A DNA stretch of 64,000 nucleotides from Hypholoma sublateritium FD-334 SS-4. Its lineage: Eukaryota > Basidiomycota > Agaricomycetes > Agaricales > Strophariaceae. Under the pieces are notes generated by a model, which saw nothing but the letters and a program-made list of their open reading frames with translations, had not been told where the DNA came from and did not search any database. Shown one piece after another: positions 35,560 through 45,634 of this stretch. Positions within the stretch are counted from its first letter, which is position 1. Each line of letters starts with the position of its first letter. The translations under genes and the position numbers were made by a program. The stretch spans positions 1 to 64,000 of the forward strand of contig KN817565.1 in assembly GCA_000827495.1 (NCBI GenBank), written 5' to 3'.

Positions 35560-36790
35560 TGCAGCTGGGACATGCCCGTATTGATATCATTAATCCGCTG
35601 TCGACACCCTCACACCCTATGACTGCACCATCATCAATCGACCCCTTGAGCATTGCAACTATTGGTATCAATGGCAAGGTCACCTTCCTCGAGAAGGGCG
35701 GCACTAGGTGTGTCCTTTTCCCCCTCCTCTCACACATACAATGCGCTGATGCCCCGCAGGATCACCAACGCCACGGGCGGATACAGGCTTGACCTCTCGG
35801 TTGTCAATAACTTCTTCAGCAAGATGTAGCGCAAGATGTAAATTGTCACAGACGTCTTCTGCTCGGGCTCTGTCATCCTGCCCGACAAGGCTGGCTGATC
35901 GAGATCTTGACGTAAGTTGGCCCGCACCTGTACACGGGCAGGCCAAATCGCACGACAGACTACTACTAGGAGGAGAATGATGCGGAGCTCAGTCTGCAGG
36001 TTGGAAGGTGGTAACCGACCGATGGGCGGCGAGACAATGCCGCACCACAGCCAAACCTCAAGGTACTGCCCATGATGCCCGTTGGGCTTGACCAGTCTTT
36101 GCCGCAGCGAAGCGAGGCTGATCTTGTCTGTGTTTATCATTGTGGTACTACTGTCACAGAACTCGTTCGTGAGGCACTACAATGAAGCCCATATCCTTGA
36201 GCCAGTGAACACATGCAGCTAATATCTTGGGGCCGTGAATAGTAACAGTGCGTTATTATTTCCTTGTGCTACGTGTGTGCTGATTATAATTGTGTGAAGT
36301 CCTTGCAGGGCGCACGTACTACCTGCTGGAGGGCACGGCTGTGCCGTCACCTATGAGCGCACCGTACAAGGAACTGCTGATCATGCTCATCTGCCTTGGC
36401 ATGATATCAGCGCCAACTCCCTGCTTGAAAACTGCGTCATTATCCAGCCGGAGGTGCTCAACACAAATTGGGCCATCTAGCACATGGTGCGTTTTGCCAC
36501 TCCATTTCTTTTTCTTGTTTTCTAAATGGACACCCAACACACAGCCCACGCGCCGCGTGATGCCAAATATTGTGTTGCTTCCCGACAGCTTCATGATCCT
36601 CAACGGCACAATGGAGGGTGTTGCGGGGTTTGGGATCGCAAATAACTTCAACTTTTAGGTGCCGCTGTAGTACAACCTAACGCAGCTGCTTCACTTACGC
36701 ATCTCGTTCTTCATCACCACGATCATTGCATACATGTACCACTCCGAGGTGATCCTCCTCCCCGACGTGTCTGGCTCTGCAGCATCACAT
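35560..36790 (+). pseudogene. Glyoxal/galactose-oxidase-like (AA5-type) pseudogene
   Basis: Plus-strand pieces follow the order of a fungal copper-radical oxidase. GINGKVTFLEKGGT is followed by an intron, then ITNATGGYRLDLSVVNNFFS, VTDVFCSGSVILPDKAG, HYNEAHILEP, the PMSAPYKEL block, DISANSLLENCVIIQPEVLN, RRVMPNIVLLP, MILNGTMEGVAGFGIANN and finally MYHSEVILLPD. Active members are secreted enzymes that produce hydrogen peroxide for lignin-degrading peroxidases. Here stops (for example after FFSKM) and frameshifts are numerous and the N- and C-termini are missing, so it is a relic. It starts about 550 bp after the transposase stop, in the same orientation. Confidence 0.75.
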
Positions 36791-37098
36791 TCTACTACTT
36801 ATATACATATATTTATGCTACAAATTACAATCCAATTAGATCTTATCTATGTTGGAGCAGAGCAAAGCCGATCTTGTGCTAATCTTTTGACTTGTGGGCA
36901 CAGGCTCTATTCCGACTCATTATCAGGGTCTGTTGAGCGGCCCCGGCTCAAATAGTGTGTGGCTCTGACTCAATAGCGGACTAATCTAATGACAAGCGAA
37001 ATACAATGGAACTAAGTGTTGACTCCATTATGACTCGGTGTCCCCATTCTTAAACAAAACCGCTTCTGAATCCCCACCTTGGAACCTACTTATAACTT

Positions 37099-38657
37099 AT
37101 GTCCCAAGAACCTCTATCGACGTCATCTGCTGGTTCAGAAACTACTATCCAGCCAGGCCTTGCATCTGTTGTGAAGGTCTACGTTGAATCACTCATAAAA
37201 GATAAGAGCAGGTTGTACATTCAGCTCGTTGCTGCCCTTCAAATGTTGATATGTCCTTCTACAGTAATAAGCGTGCCCATGAAGAAGCAGATTCACCACC
37301 TGAAAAAGATTTCCATACCTTAGGTCGCATGTATGGCCGACAAGGAGATCTTTTTTTGAAAATCGATGCAGTTGTCAATTTCGGACTCAAGCACGAGACG
37401 ATGGAAGAAACTGATGAGAACTTGGACACACAGCAGGAGCTTCAACCTCGGTAAAGCATTTCTTGATCCTTTCTTGTTTGTATCTAAAAAACTTGATATA
37501 CAGGGACAAGCAGCTCCTTCACGGCTGGACTCTACTATGTGCAACGGTCCCAGATTTCTGTGGGCAAATGCTTGCGCTTGCTGGCCTTCGTGGCCTCCGA
37601 AGAACAACCTGCCAACATGTTAGTATGTTTCTACTATCTAGCAGGCTACTATGGAATAAATACCATGATTTTGTTTAGATTCAGGATGGCGCTTCAACTG
37701 CTCGGTCCGATGATAGCAATAGCCTCAAAGCCTCGATTACCTCCTACATCCTCTTTGATACGACCCAGTCGCTCTCACCGCCAATCCGCCCACGAAACAA
37801 GCTTAGGAACGATCGTGGATTCAATCACTCAGCAACAGCATTACTCTGTCCTGTTAAATATGAGGATGTTCCGGAGTAAGCTTCACCACCACTTCTTCTT
37901 GATCCAATGATTTTATATTCTTCCATAGGACATATGCATCTATACGAGCTGGAAGACTCCCTATTTCAGCTAGAATGCTTCCAAGATTCCTATTCCCCCA
38001 TGGCCACATTCACAATCCCGATGATATAGCAAATAACATTTTCCAAGGACATGTCATGTTGAGAGTACGTATCTCTTTCAGACCTCTTTATTGGTCTTTG
38101 TGAGCTCAGTTGCTAACATTTTACTTTCAGGCTGCCAAACATATTCTACAGGGTCCTGCGTCAGCATTAGAAGGGCCCGGATCACATCGAGGCAAGATAG
38201 GAAACGCAGCAATCTGTGGCATAACTACAATGACACCAAATCTGGTTGCTTATGTTGCTACTCAAGTAAATTTGCTCTCATCGTCATCAAAGACAGGGAA
38301 TAGCTGAACTTATTCATTTTCATCGCTTTCCAGGTTCGATTTGCCCTCAGCTCAACCCCTTCTTGGGTTGTCAAAGACGGTACTTTCAGTTATCAGGACT
38401 TCTACAATCATATAGTTGCATTACTTGACGAGGACAGCGAAGAGACTTCGCAGATAATCAGACTTTATAATTAGCAAGTTCTTTCATACTCAATACTGCT
38501 ATGCGGCTAATCTCATATACCAACTTCTAGCCATATTTTTGGGTCGAAAGATCCAACTGTGTCCACTGATCCCAATTTGGAAGCAGAAGAGGATGAATAC
38601 GTATTAATTCAAAAACAGCGTGCCTCAAAACGTGCTCGCATCGATGACTCTACTTAG
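37099..38657 (+). CDS. DUF6698-like protein
   Basis: Exons from the ATG at 37,099 join in frame through about seven introns. The chain reads KRAHEEADSPPEKDFHTLGR, LLHGWTLLCATVPDFCGQML, then SLSPPIRPRNKLRNDRGFNH, ATALLLCPVKYEDVPE, RAGRLPISARMLPRFLFPHG, AAKHILQGPASALEGPG, TPNLVAYVATQVRFALSSTP and FYNHIVALLDEDSEE. This order of blocks matches the uncharacterised Agaricomycete family DUF6698. The last intron appears to have a GC donor (TTA|gcaagt, 38,472): using it avoids a stop and adds YHIFGSKDPTVSTDP and an acidic/basic tail ending at 38,657, as expected for the family; otherwise the protein stops at 38,474. Function unknown. The family is often multicopy and near transposons. Confidence 0.7.
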
Positions 38658-38739
38658 GTACCATTAGTGTAGCTCACCTATAATTACGATATATTGTTGT
38701 CTGCCAATAATAAATCATTGATCAATGTCACGTACATGA

Positions 38740-39905
38740 TCTTTGTGATGAATACAATTCTGGTGACATGAAACAAAGCTCAAATATTCAGGTAATGGTC
38801 GCCAAAGTTTTAGAAAGTTTTCAGGTATAATGATACATATAAGGGTACAAAATTCTGGTGATAGAATGCAACTTTAGACTAACTAATTGAGGCCAATAAG
38901 TATTGTAGCAATAACTTAGACTGGAGAATCATGTAGGCTAAGAATATGCGGGTGGTCATGGCCAAAGTCATAGCAAGCTTTCAAATATGGCGAAACATGT
39001 GGACTAGAGAAATACTAATGGTGATGCTGTATAAATATTTTAGACTAAGAGAAGCACGTGGACTGGAACAATTCTGGTGGTAATGGCCAAAATTATAGCA
39101 AGCTTGTATAATAGGCCAAAACATATGAACTAGGAGAAAACTAGGAAAAAACTAGTGTTAATGGACAAGATTGCATAAATATTTTGGACTCAAAGAAACC
39201 TGTAGAATAAGAAAATGCTGGCAGTAATGGCCAGGGTTGTATAAATATTTTAGACTGAGAGAAACATGTAAACTAAAAAGTGCTGTTTGGAATAGCCAAA
39301 GTCATAGTAAGCTTTTGAATATAGTGAAACATATAAACTAAGAAAATAGTTGTGATAGGGGATAAGATCATATAAATGTTTTAGGCTGAGAGACACATGT
39401 AGGCTATGAAATTACTGGTGATAATGGCCAAGGTTATATAGATATTTTAGGCTGAAAGAAACATGTAGATTAATAAAGTACTATTGGTAATGGCCAAAGT
39501 CATAGCAAGCTTTTGAATATGGTGAAACATATAGACTAGAAAAATGCTGGTGACAATGGACAAGGTCATATAAATATCGTAGACTGGGAGAAACATGTAG
39601 ACTAAGAAAATTCTGCCAGTAATGGCCAAGGTCGTGTCAAGCTTTCAAATATGGCAAATAGGTAAACTAAAAAAATACTGGTGGCAAATGCCAAAGGTGT
39701 AGCAATATTTTGGACCAAAAAAATATGTGGGTTGTATGTTGGTTGATAAAATACTGAGGGCAATGGCCAAAGTTATGGCATGATTTTCAATGCAGGGCAA
39801 TATATATATAAACACAATTCTGGTTGAATCATGCAAGATATTGAAATTTGGGTGATAAAGGCCAAATTCATAGCAAAAATTTAGACTCATGACAAGTGTA
39901 ATTCT
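38740..39905. repeat. AT-rich satellite of alternating ~64-bp monomers
   Basis: About 18 diverged monomers follow each other. One type reads TAATGGCCAAAGTCATAGCA, then AGCTTTTGAATATGGTGAAA and CATATAGACTAAGAAAAT. The other reads GACAAGGTCATATAAATATT, then TTAGACTGAGAGAAACATGT and AGACTAAGAAAAT. They tend to alternate, making a ~125-bp dimer, although some monomers of one type are adjacent. Monomers at the right end (after 39,660) are more degraded. From about 39,905 to 40,440 the sequence is not repetitive and carries no convincing gene. Confidence 0.75.
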
Positions 39906-40444
39906 ACTTTTCATCTACCTACAAACCTTATGCAAAACCATCAGCTTGTGAGCAGTGCGAAAAACCTCCTTTTATATCATGTCTTGTGAAGCATTGCAAC
40001 CTTATATAGTTGGTGTCCTATACATAGCCCTGTCAAAGAGATATATATTATAACATAAGCATATATTCTGCTCCCTGTTTCGCTGATGCCTTCGCAAGGC
40101 GAGCATGTGTCAAGAATTTAATAACATTGCTAAGATTTACATGAGTTGTATCCGCAAAGGCGGTAGCAAGCGAGGGGAAGTCCATGAGCAAGTGGAGATG
40201 TACACTACGGGCGCGAGANACGGTACGCGATGGGAGGAGACGTCACCTGACGGCGCCGAAGCCCGGAACAGAAATCCTTCGGCGTTTGCCAGTCTTCAGT
40301 CTTCAGTCTTCAGTCTTATCCAGCGGAGCGGATGTCCTCCACTTTTCAACCCGCAAACGAATTCAAGTAGGCTCGTCCCCAGCCGATTCTCCGAACACAT
40401 ATTACATAATGTGCACACGTGCTGCAAGCAGTTCGGAGAACCGG

Positions 40445-40495
40445 CTGGGCGGTCTCGTCGCCATTTACACGAGTCAACCAAATCCCTGTTGTCCA
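40445..40495 (+). repeat. Left terminal inverted repeat
   Basis: A 51-bp arm starting CTGGGCGGTCTCGTCG. It differs from the right arm at three positions: two adjacent to TTTACACGAGTCAACC and one in AATCCCTG. No further similarity extends inward or outward. Confidence 0.85.
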
Positions 40496-41264
40496 CATCA
40501 GCAAATTCAGTTTTTTCCCATACTATGTCATAGTGATGGGCTAAAAATAATAGCGACTGATATCTCCACGAAGCTCTAAATTGATGTACCACGGTATTTC
40601 GGCGTAAAATATAGTCGCATTTGAGTGTATCACCTATTTTAGTGTACTTTGGGGAGCAACAGGGCCACTATATAGTGCCTATAGGGTTATATGGTTGCTA
40701 TGTAGTCTATATACACTGACAAAATTGCTATTATGCGCTATGTGGACGTATGTGACTGCTATATCCACTATTAGTCTCTTATTGGCTTATATCGCACNCA
40801 ATAGTTTATATTTCAATTATTTTATAGTACACGTCTTATTTACAGAGTGTCATCATGCGAAACCTGTGCCAAGTCGGCACAAATTTCTGTTTTCCCAATC
40901 ACCCGTCGTCCGTCGTCGAAGGCCGAGACCAGCCCCGGGGCCTTCGCACTCCACGTGGCAGCTCCACCAGCCGTCGTCGTCATTGTCGATGGGCCGTCCG
41001 CCGCGCCGCTTGGTACAGAATTCACACGGCCTCTGCTGTATTTCGCAAAGTGTCATTTACCTGCCCTAAATAGGTTGAAACTCAGAAATGGTAATTCAGC
41101 ACCACCGCTTCTTTCCTCGCCACGTCGTCGGCCTCGCGCCTCAGACCCGCCTCCAAGATCGACCTCCGCCACCCGCAACCTCGAAGCGATCCCCCAGCAG
41201 NGCCCCAGCCGCCCTGAACAGCGGCCATGCGAGCAGGCGCACGATGCCCGCGGCGGCGGTATGA

Positions 41265-42339
41265 CCTACCCCGCACCTGAGCAGTGCAAGAGCAGTGTCC
41301 CAGCTGGTACACCATACATCCCGCCCGCTCTTGAGCGCGCCGACTGCGCCGCCTCTCCACGGCGCGACCAGCACCTCCCGCGCAGTGCAGCGCCCAACGT
41401 CCTCCCTCGCGACAGACGCGGCGCACGTGCTCCAAACACATGGTAAGCCCCACATCTGCCCATGCTCTTCATCGCTGACTGACGGCGCAGATCCACACGG
41501 AGCGAGGTGCCGCGCTGTTCCGCGCCGACGCCGGAGCGATGAAATGGGCGCGACACGACTAGCGGGCGCTGCGGGCGGGTGCAGACAGGTCGGCGGGGCT
41601 GAGACGGGAGCGTCGAGGGGCGAGGGGTCACAGGCGCGGCGTTGGACGCGCAGCAGGCACAGGTGAGTGTCCCGCCGACGGCGGCATGCGCACTGAGCGC
41701 CGCGCCTCTTCTCTTTCCAGGGCTTGCCATGCCCACCCCAGTGGTCGTCGATGGGCGCTGCACCACCGCCGCTGGCTTCTGCAGGCCGAGGGATGCAGCG
41801 TGCGGTGTCCACATCGCACCGCGCCTGCCTGCGCGCTTGAGAGAGCGGCGCGGCGTCTCTCCACACCGCGCGCCCCGACTCTGCGCAGCAGCGCCCACGG
41901 CGCACAATGCACGCAGCCCATATGCGCGATATGTGCTGCACGCCGTCCATCCGCCTGCACGGCGCCTGCTGACGTGTTCTGCACGCAGCGCACACCGCGG
42001 GGCGGGGCGCAGCCTGTCGTCATCCGTCGCAAGGTAAGCAGATCGCTGCTGGTGTCGCGATGCCGCCGCTGACGCACGTGGATGCAGGAGCACCATTCTC
42101 AGCAGGCCCTTCGCATGGTATGTCCCCCCTCCATCCGCGTGTGCACCGCATGCTGACCCGACATCCGACCCCAGCTGCTCGCGAGCCCAGAGAGAGCGAC
42201 CGTCGTCGCCAATGACCGCCGCTCTACCGCCGCCGCCGACCCACCGGCTCGCGGGCTCGTGCGCAGTGCCTTCTCGGAGCACCCAGATCACCGCTGGTGC
42301 CCCCATCCACCCCTTCCGACACAGATGGCAGGTCAATGA
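41265..42339 (+). CDS. GC-rich spliced ORF inside the TIR element, function unknown
   Basis: Four candidate introns (41,443-41,490; 41,663-41,720; 42,034-42,087; 42,118-42,174) are 48-58 bp long with GT donors (GTAAGC, GTGAGT, GTAAGC, GTATGT) and AG acceptors. Most contain a GCTGAC branch-point string. Removing them leaves one open frame of about 285 codons ending at TGA 42,339. The protein is rich in Arg, Ala, Pro, Ser and Cys (for example CTQPICAICAARRPSACTAP) and matches no family I know. The true start is unclear: a stop at 41,262 ends the frame upstream, so a further 5' exon is likely. A long antisense frame (42,414-41,266) exists, but its open state is explained by the high GC content, and it has no splice support. 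An N at 41,201 lies just upstream. Confidence 0.45.
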
Positions 42340-42721
42340 TACGGGTGGCCAATTAGCTACAATATTACAAGCTTTCATGTATCTGTAGCACTCAAAAAAT
42401 ATAATATTTATCAACTACTTTTAATTGTGCGCATTCTAATGCATTGATAGAATATCCAGCAATNCATAGAGGTTTATAATGTTATGTAGTTGTGCATGGG
42501 AAGTTACAAGCACAGTATAGTATGCCTCGGGACCTCTATAGCACTATAGAGGACTATCAGGGTCTCTATAGCGCTATGTAGCACTATGTCGTTACCTAAG
42601 GATGCTATATATATATGTGGGAACGCTATTTCGAACTACAAATCGAAGAACCTTTACTATTGTACTATTTTCCTATTTTGTACTATATAACACTATATAG
42701 CCGACCCACGATTTACTGATG

Positions 42722-43209
42722 CAGGCATGCTCACTTCGTCGAAAAAACGCGAAAATGATGAAAATAACACATAAAAGTGAGTATACATAAAATACTTAGA
42801 TCTTCTTTTGAAGCACAAAAGAGTATACAAGTAAAATCATGAAATTTTGACATTGACTCCGTCGTCATCGCAAAATTGGGTCCGTGCGCACAGAATTGCA
42901 TCCCGCTCACACACAACCTAGAAAGCAATGTCCAGCTCAGATTGCATTCACAGGTATGTGTTAGCACTTTTGTGCCTACTGAGGTAAAAAANTCCGAAAT
43001 TGAGAAGCGGTGGGCGACACCACGGCGAGCAGGAATTTCGTGTGCACGGACCTTTCTGAACGACAACGACGAAGTTAAAGCCAAATTTTCCAAAATAAGG
43101 TTATATACTCTTTTATAGTTTAAATAACGATCCGGACAGAAAATGTATACCCAATAATAAGTGTTTTTTTCACCCCCGAGGCCTTTTTTTGACGAAGTGA
43201 GCATGCCTG
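42722..43209. repeat. Nested inverted-repeat segment, 19-bp perfect arms
   Basis: CAGGCATGCTCACTTCGTC at 42,722-42,740 and its exact reverse complement at 43,191-43,209 bound a 488-bp segment, and both arms run into a short A-rich tract on the inner side. The segment forms the right end of the larger TIR element and could be an independent miniature element inserted there, or a sub-terminal repeat of the larger one. Open frames inside are short, and one is crossed by an N at 42,992. Confidence 0.65.
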
Positions 43210-43258
43210 GACAACGGGGATTTGGTTGACTCGTGTAAACAGCGACGAGACCGCCCAG
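43208..43258 (-). repeat. Right terminal inverted repeat
   Basis: The reverse-complement partner of 40,445-40,495. Its inner edge overlaps by two bases with the outer edge of a second, nested inverted repeat (43,191-43,209). Confidence 0.85.
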
Positions 43259-43356
43259 TCCGCTCGCTGTGCTCGCTCGCCACGTCACATGTTCTGCCAT
43301 CACGTCTGCTGTGTTTGTCATAGAGCCAGCGAGCTTGGACTGGCTATGCGAGTCTA

Positions 43357-43784
43357 GAATTCAAGTTTTGAAAACCCTAAAGTAAATCACATGACTCCCC
43401 GCAGAGCGCGACGTTTCGCACGACGCACACCAGAGTTCTGAGTAAAAGACAAGCACGAAGACCAATGATAGCCTGTTTTGCATTGTATTTTTGCCAGAAC
43501 GAAGATGGCAAGTGAAGTTCAGGAGGGATGCACAGTTCGTACTCTGCTCGGAGCAGCTCGTTTGGCATGTTACGGATTCTTTCGAGCTCTTCATAGCGTT
43601 TCGGAGAGAAAGGGTCGTCCATGTTAGCTACCAGCGCAGATTATGACGTTTAGAAAGCGAGAAAACGGCTAGAGCATCGCCGAAGTTGCGCCAAAGGGGT
43701 AGTTTCTGGAGGCACGTCCAGCGCATCGACGCGCTTTGTTGATCCTCACGTGATGACTTTAGGGTTTTTGAAGCCCTCAATTCA
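43357..43784. mobile_element. Small inverted-repeat element (MITE-like) with an 81-codon ORF
   Basis: The left arm around 43,362-43,395 (TTGAAAACCCTAAAGT, then ATCACATGA) pairs with the right arm around 43,744-43,777, whose reverse complement reads TCAAAAACCCTAAAGT, then ATCACGTGA. The enclosed minus-strand frame 43,377-43,622 begins with an ATG and encodes 81 residues (MDDPFSPKRYEELERIR at the start) with no recognised domain. Length and layout suit a miniature inverted-repeat element. No clear target duplication was found. Confidence 0.4.
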
Positions 43785-43804
43785 AAAACGAGGATGACAA
43801 ATCA

Positions 43805-43920
43805 TGAAAAATGCGCGCTACGGGGATTCGAACTCAGAAATCCCGGCCTGTATATCGACGGAAGCTTCCTCATATACAGGTCGGACACCGGCCTACATCC
43901 AGGACGCGTTGACGCGTTCC
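43805..43920 (-). other. Possible tRNA-derived / pol III-type sequence
   Basis: On the minus strand GAGTTCGAATCCCC contains GTTCGAATC, an exact match to the pol III B-box consensus GWTCRANNC. Upstream lie a weak A-box-like GTAGGCCGGTGTCCG and a hairpin with arms CCTGTATAT and ATATACAGG. The acceptor and T-stems of a true tRNA do not pair well, so this is at best a tRNA relic or SINE head. Confidence 0.2.
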
Positions 43921-44090
43921 GTACACGTGATTCTATTTGATGTGAAAACATTCAAACACCGTCAACCAAAATTCGGGCGGCTCGAGTCAGGACTCCCATA
44001 ATTTGGGCTTGACGACTCTTGCAACCACATTGGGTACCAACATTCTTGACTAGAAAACTGGCTGATATTTTACTGTGACCTAAGCCACAC

Positions 44091-45227
44091 ATGGAGTCTT
44101 CGCGCATCGAAACCCCGACGCAGCCGGTCCGCAATAAACAATATTACAAGGAAGCATATACGACGACGAGGGCGGAGCTCAAAGACGCAGACAGGAAGCA
44201 TCAGGCCACGCTGCTCTTGAAGGCTCAGGAATGTCGGGAGCATATGGACGAACTTGCTTCCTTTCGGAAAACTGCCCATCAGTTACGGGAAAGCCGTGAT
44301 GAAGTTACGATGCTCACTGGCAAGGTCAAGGAGCTGCAGCTAGCCTTGATAGCGGCGAAAGCAGAAGCGCGAGAAAATCACAAGGAGCACAAGGAGAAGG
44401 TGCGCATACTTGAAGAGCGGTGTCAGTGCTGCAAGAAGTCACAACTATTGCTGATGGAGTCCCTCGTTGACGACGCGGGGCTTACCCCAGTGCTCGCCGC
44501 CGCGCGCCAAGTGGAGGGGCTCAACACCGCGATAGCAAGCGTCGCGTTTTTCCTAGGGAGCAATGTCCAAGCGATGGTACACGAAATATTTCTGGAAGAA
44601 GTCGAGCGCTCGTACGAGAATTGCGAGCGGACGATCGGCTCGGTTTTTGCCCCGTTCATCTATACCCGCACACAGGAAAGCACTGCAACTGCCCCGGACT
44701 GTCTCGTTGTCAATGTCGTTATGCACATATTCATCGTCGCCTTCTGCGTGTCCTGTCTCAACAATTGTGCTGTCGTCAACGCCGTAGGCGAAGCGGTCGG
44801 TGAGCAACCGACTTAAAATATACCTTTCTTAGTTGATCATTCGGATGAAGTGCATAAACCTTGGGAGAAGATCATCGTTAATCCGCCACCTCGCCGAGAT
44901 GTTGAATCGATGTTCCTCCACGGGATAAGTGACATCTTTAAAGTGGCCTCCTGGGCCATTCTCGGAGCTGAAAACCGTGATACCTTCGAAGCAGCATTAA
45001 CCCCCCTATTTTCTGCGCTCGACGCGCTGAACGCAGCTGGAAACCTCCTCAATGGGGCCAACATCGCTTTGACCATGGTACAGCTCAACCGCCCATTTCT
45101 TAACGGCACGGCGATGCATACCGAATTCGAGTTTGAAGATAATATTCCGCAATACGTGGCGGGTGCAATGTCCTTCGGGCTTCAAAAGAGGCTGCCTGCG
45201 GTTGCAGCTAATGCTGTTAAATCGTAA
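44091..45227 (+). CDS. Coiled-coil protein, paralogue of the 61.9-63.8 kb gene
   Basis: Two exons, 44,091-44,799 and 44,833-45,227, join in frame and give 367 residues. The intron is only 33 bp (GTGAGC..TTAG). Residues ~15-115 are a charged coiled coil (YYKEAYTTTRAELKDADRKH onward). A hydrophobic stretch near residue 210 (VVMHIFIVAFCVSCL) may be a membrane or packing helix. The C-terminal part has TFEAALTPLFSALDALNAAG, which parallels EFEEKLEPIFKAILDLRIAL in the 62-kb gene. Both proteins thus share a coiled coil followed by this helical module; I do not know the family's role. The first ATG after an AT-rich leader was chosen. Confidence 0.6.
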
Positions 45228-45634
45228 TTTAACCCCTTCATTTCTGCGGAGGTCATACTGTACTCGAGACTCGAGACAAAATCTGGACTTGAACCACCCA
45301 ATGTATATGAAACATATCCAGAAGACCCTGGAGAAGATGTCGAGATGGGGAATATACACGCTGGATCCAATCCTAGTCCGGCTGTTGCTGCTCCTTCGAT
45401 AAAGATGAAGGTAGAAAATAGTGGGTAACTATAGGTGCCAGATTATCGTCGTACACCATGTGCGTTGGACAGTGACAATGCCTAATACATATCCAAGCCC
45501 GACTACTACACCGTGAGAATTGGCCTTGCGCGTGCATGGTAAGTGCGTCCATTTGTCACATGGTTGTCCTCCTCAAAGGGTCTTATTTCAACATTCAAAG
45601 CCATTCCAAAACTTTCAACCCAATCGGTACTGAA

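Larger units (their letters stand above)
40445..43258. mobile_element. 2.8-kb element with 51-bp terminal inverted repeats, no transposase
   Basis: The left end (40,445-40,495) and the reverse complement of the right end (43,208-43,258) agree at 48 of 51 bases, starting CTGGGCGGTCTCGTCG and ending GTTGTCCA. Inside, AT-rich flanks full of CTATAG/ACTATA strings (40,600-40,800 and 42,480-42,700) enclose a sharply GC-rich core (40,860-42,340) with a spliced open frame. No transposase motif is visible, so it would be non-autonomous or its enzyme is of an unrecognised type. A target-site duplication is not evident (at most CCG). Five ambiguous bases (N) lie within or just left of it. Confidence 0.7.

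Noticed and set aside
28950..37090. GACTCNGAG/GAGTC-rich strings on both sides of the Plavaka gene as terminal repeats
   Set aside because: The matches are short, unordered and also occur elsewhere in the window, so they do not define element ends.
41266..42414. 382-codon minus-strand frame in the GC-rich core of the TIR element
   Set aside because: High GC content keeps several frames open; composition is Arg/Ala/Gly-rich without motif, and the opposite strand has four good introns that join a single frame.
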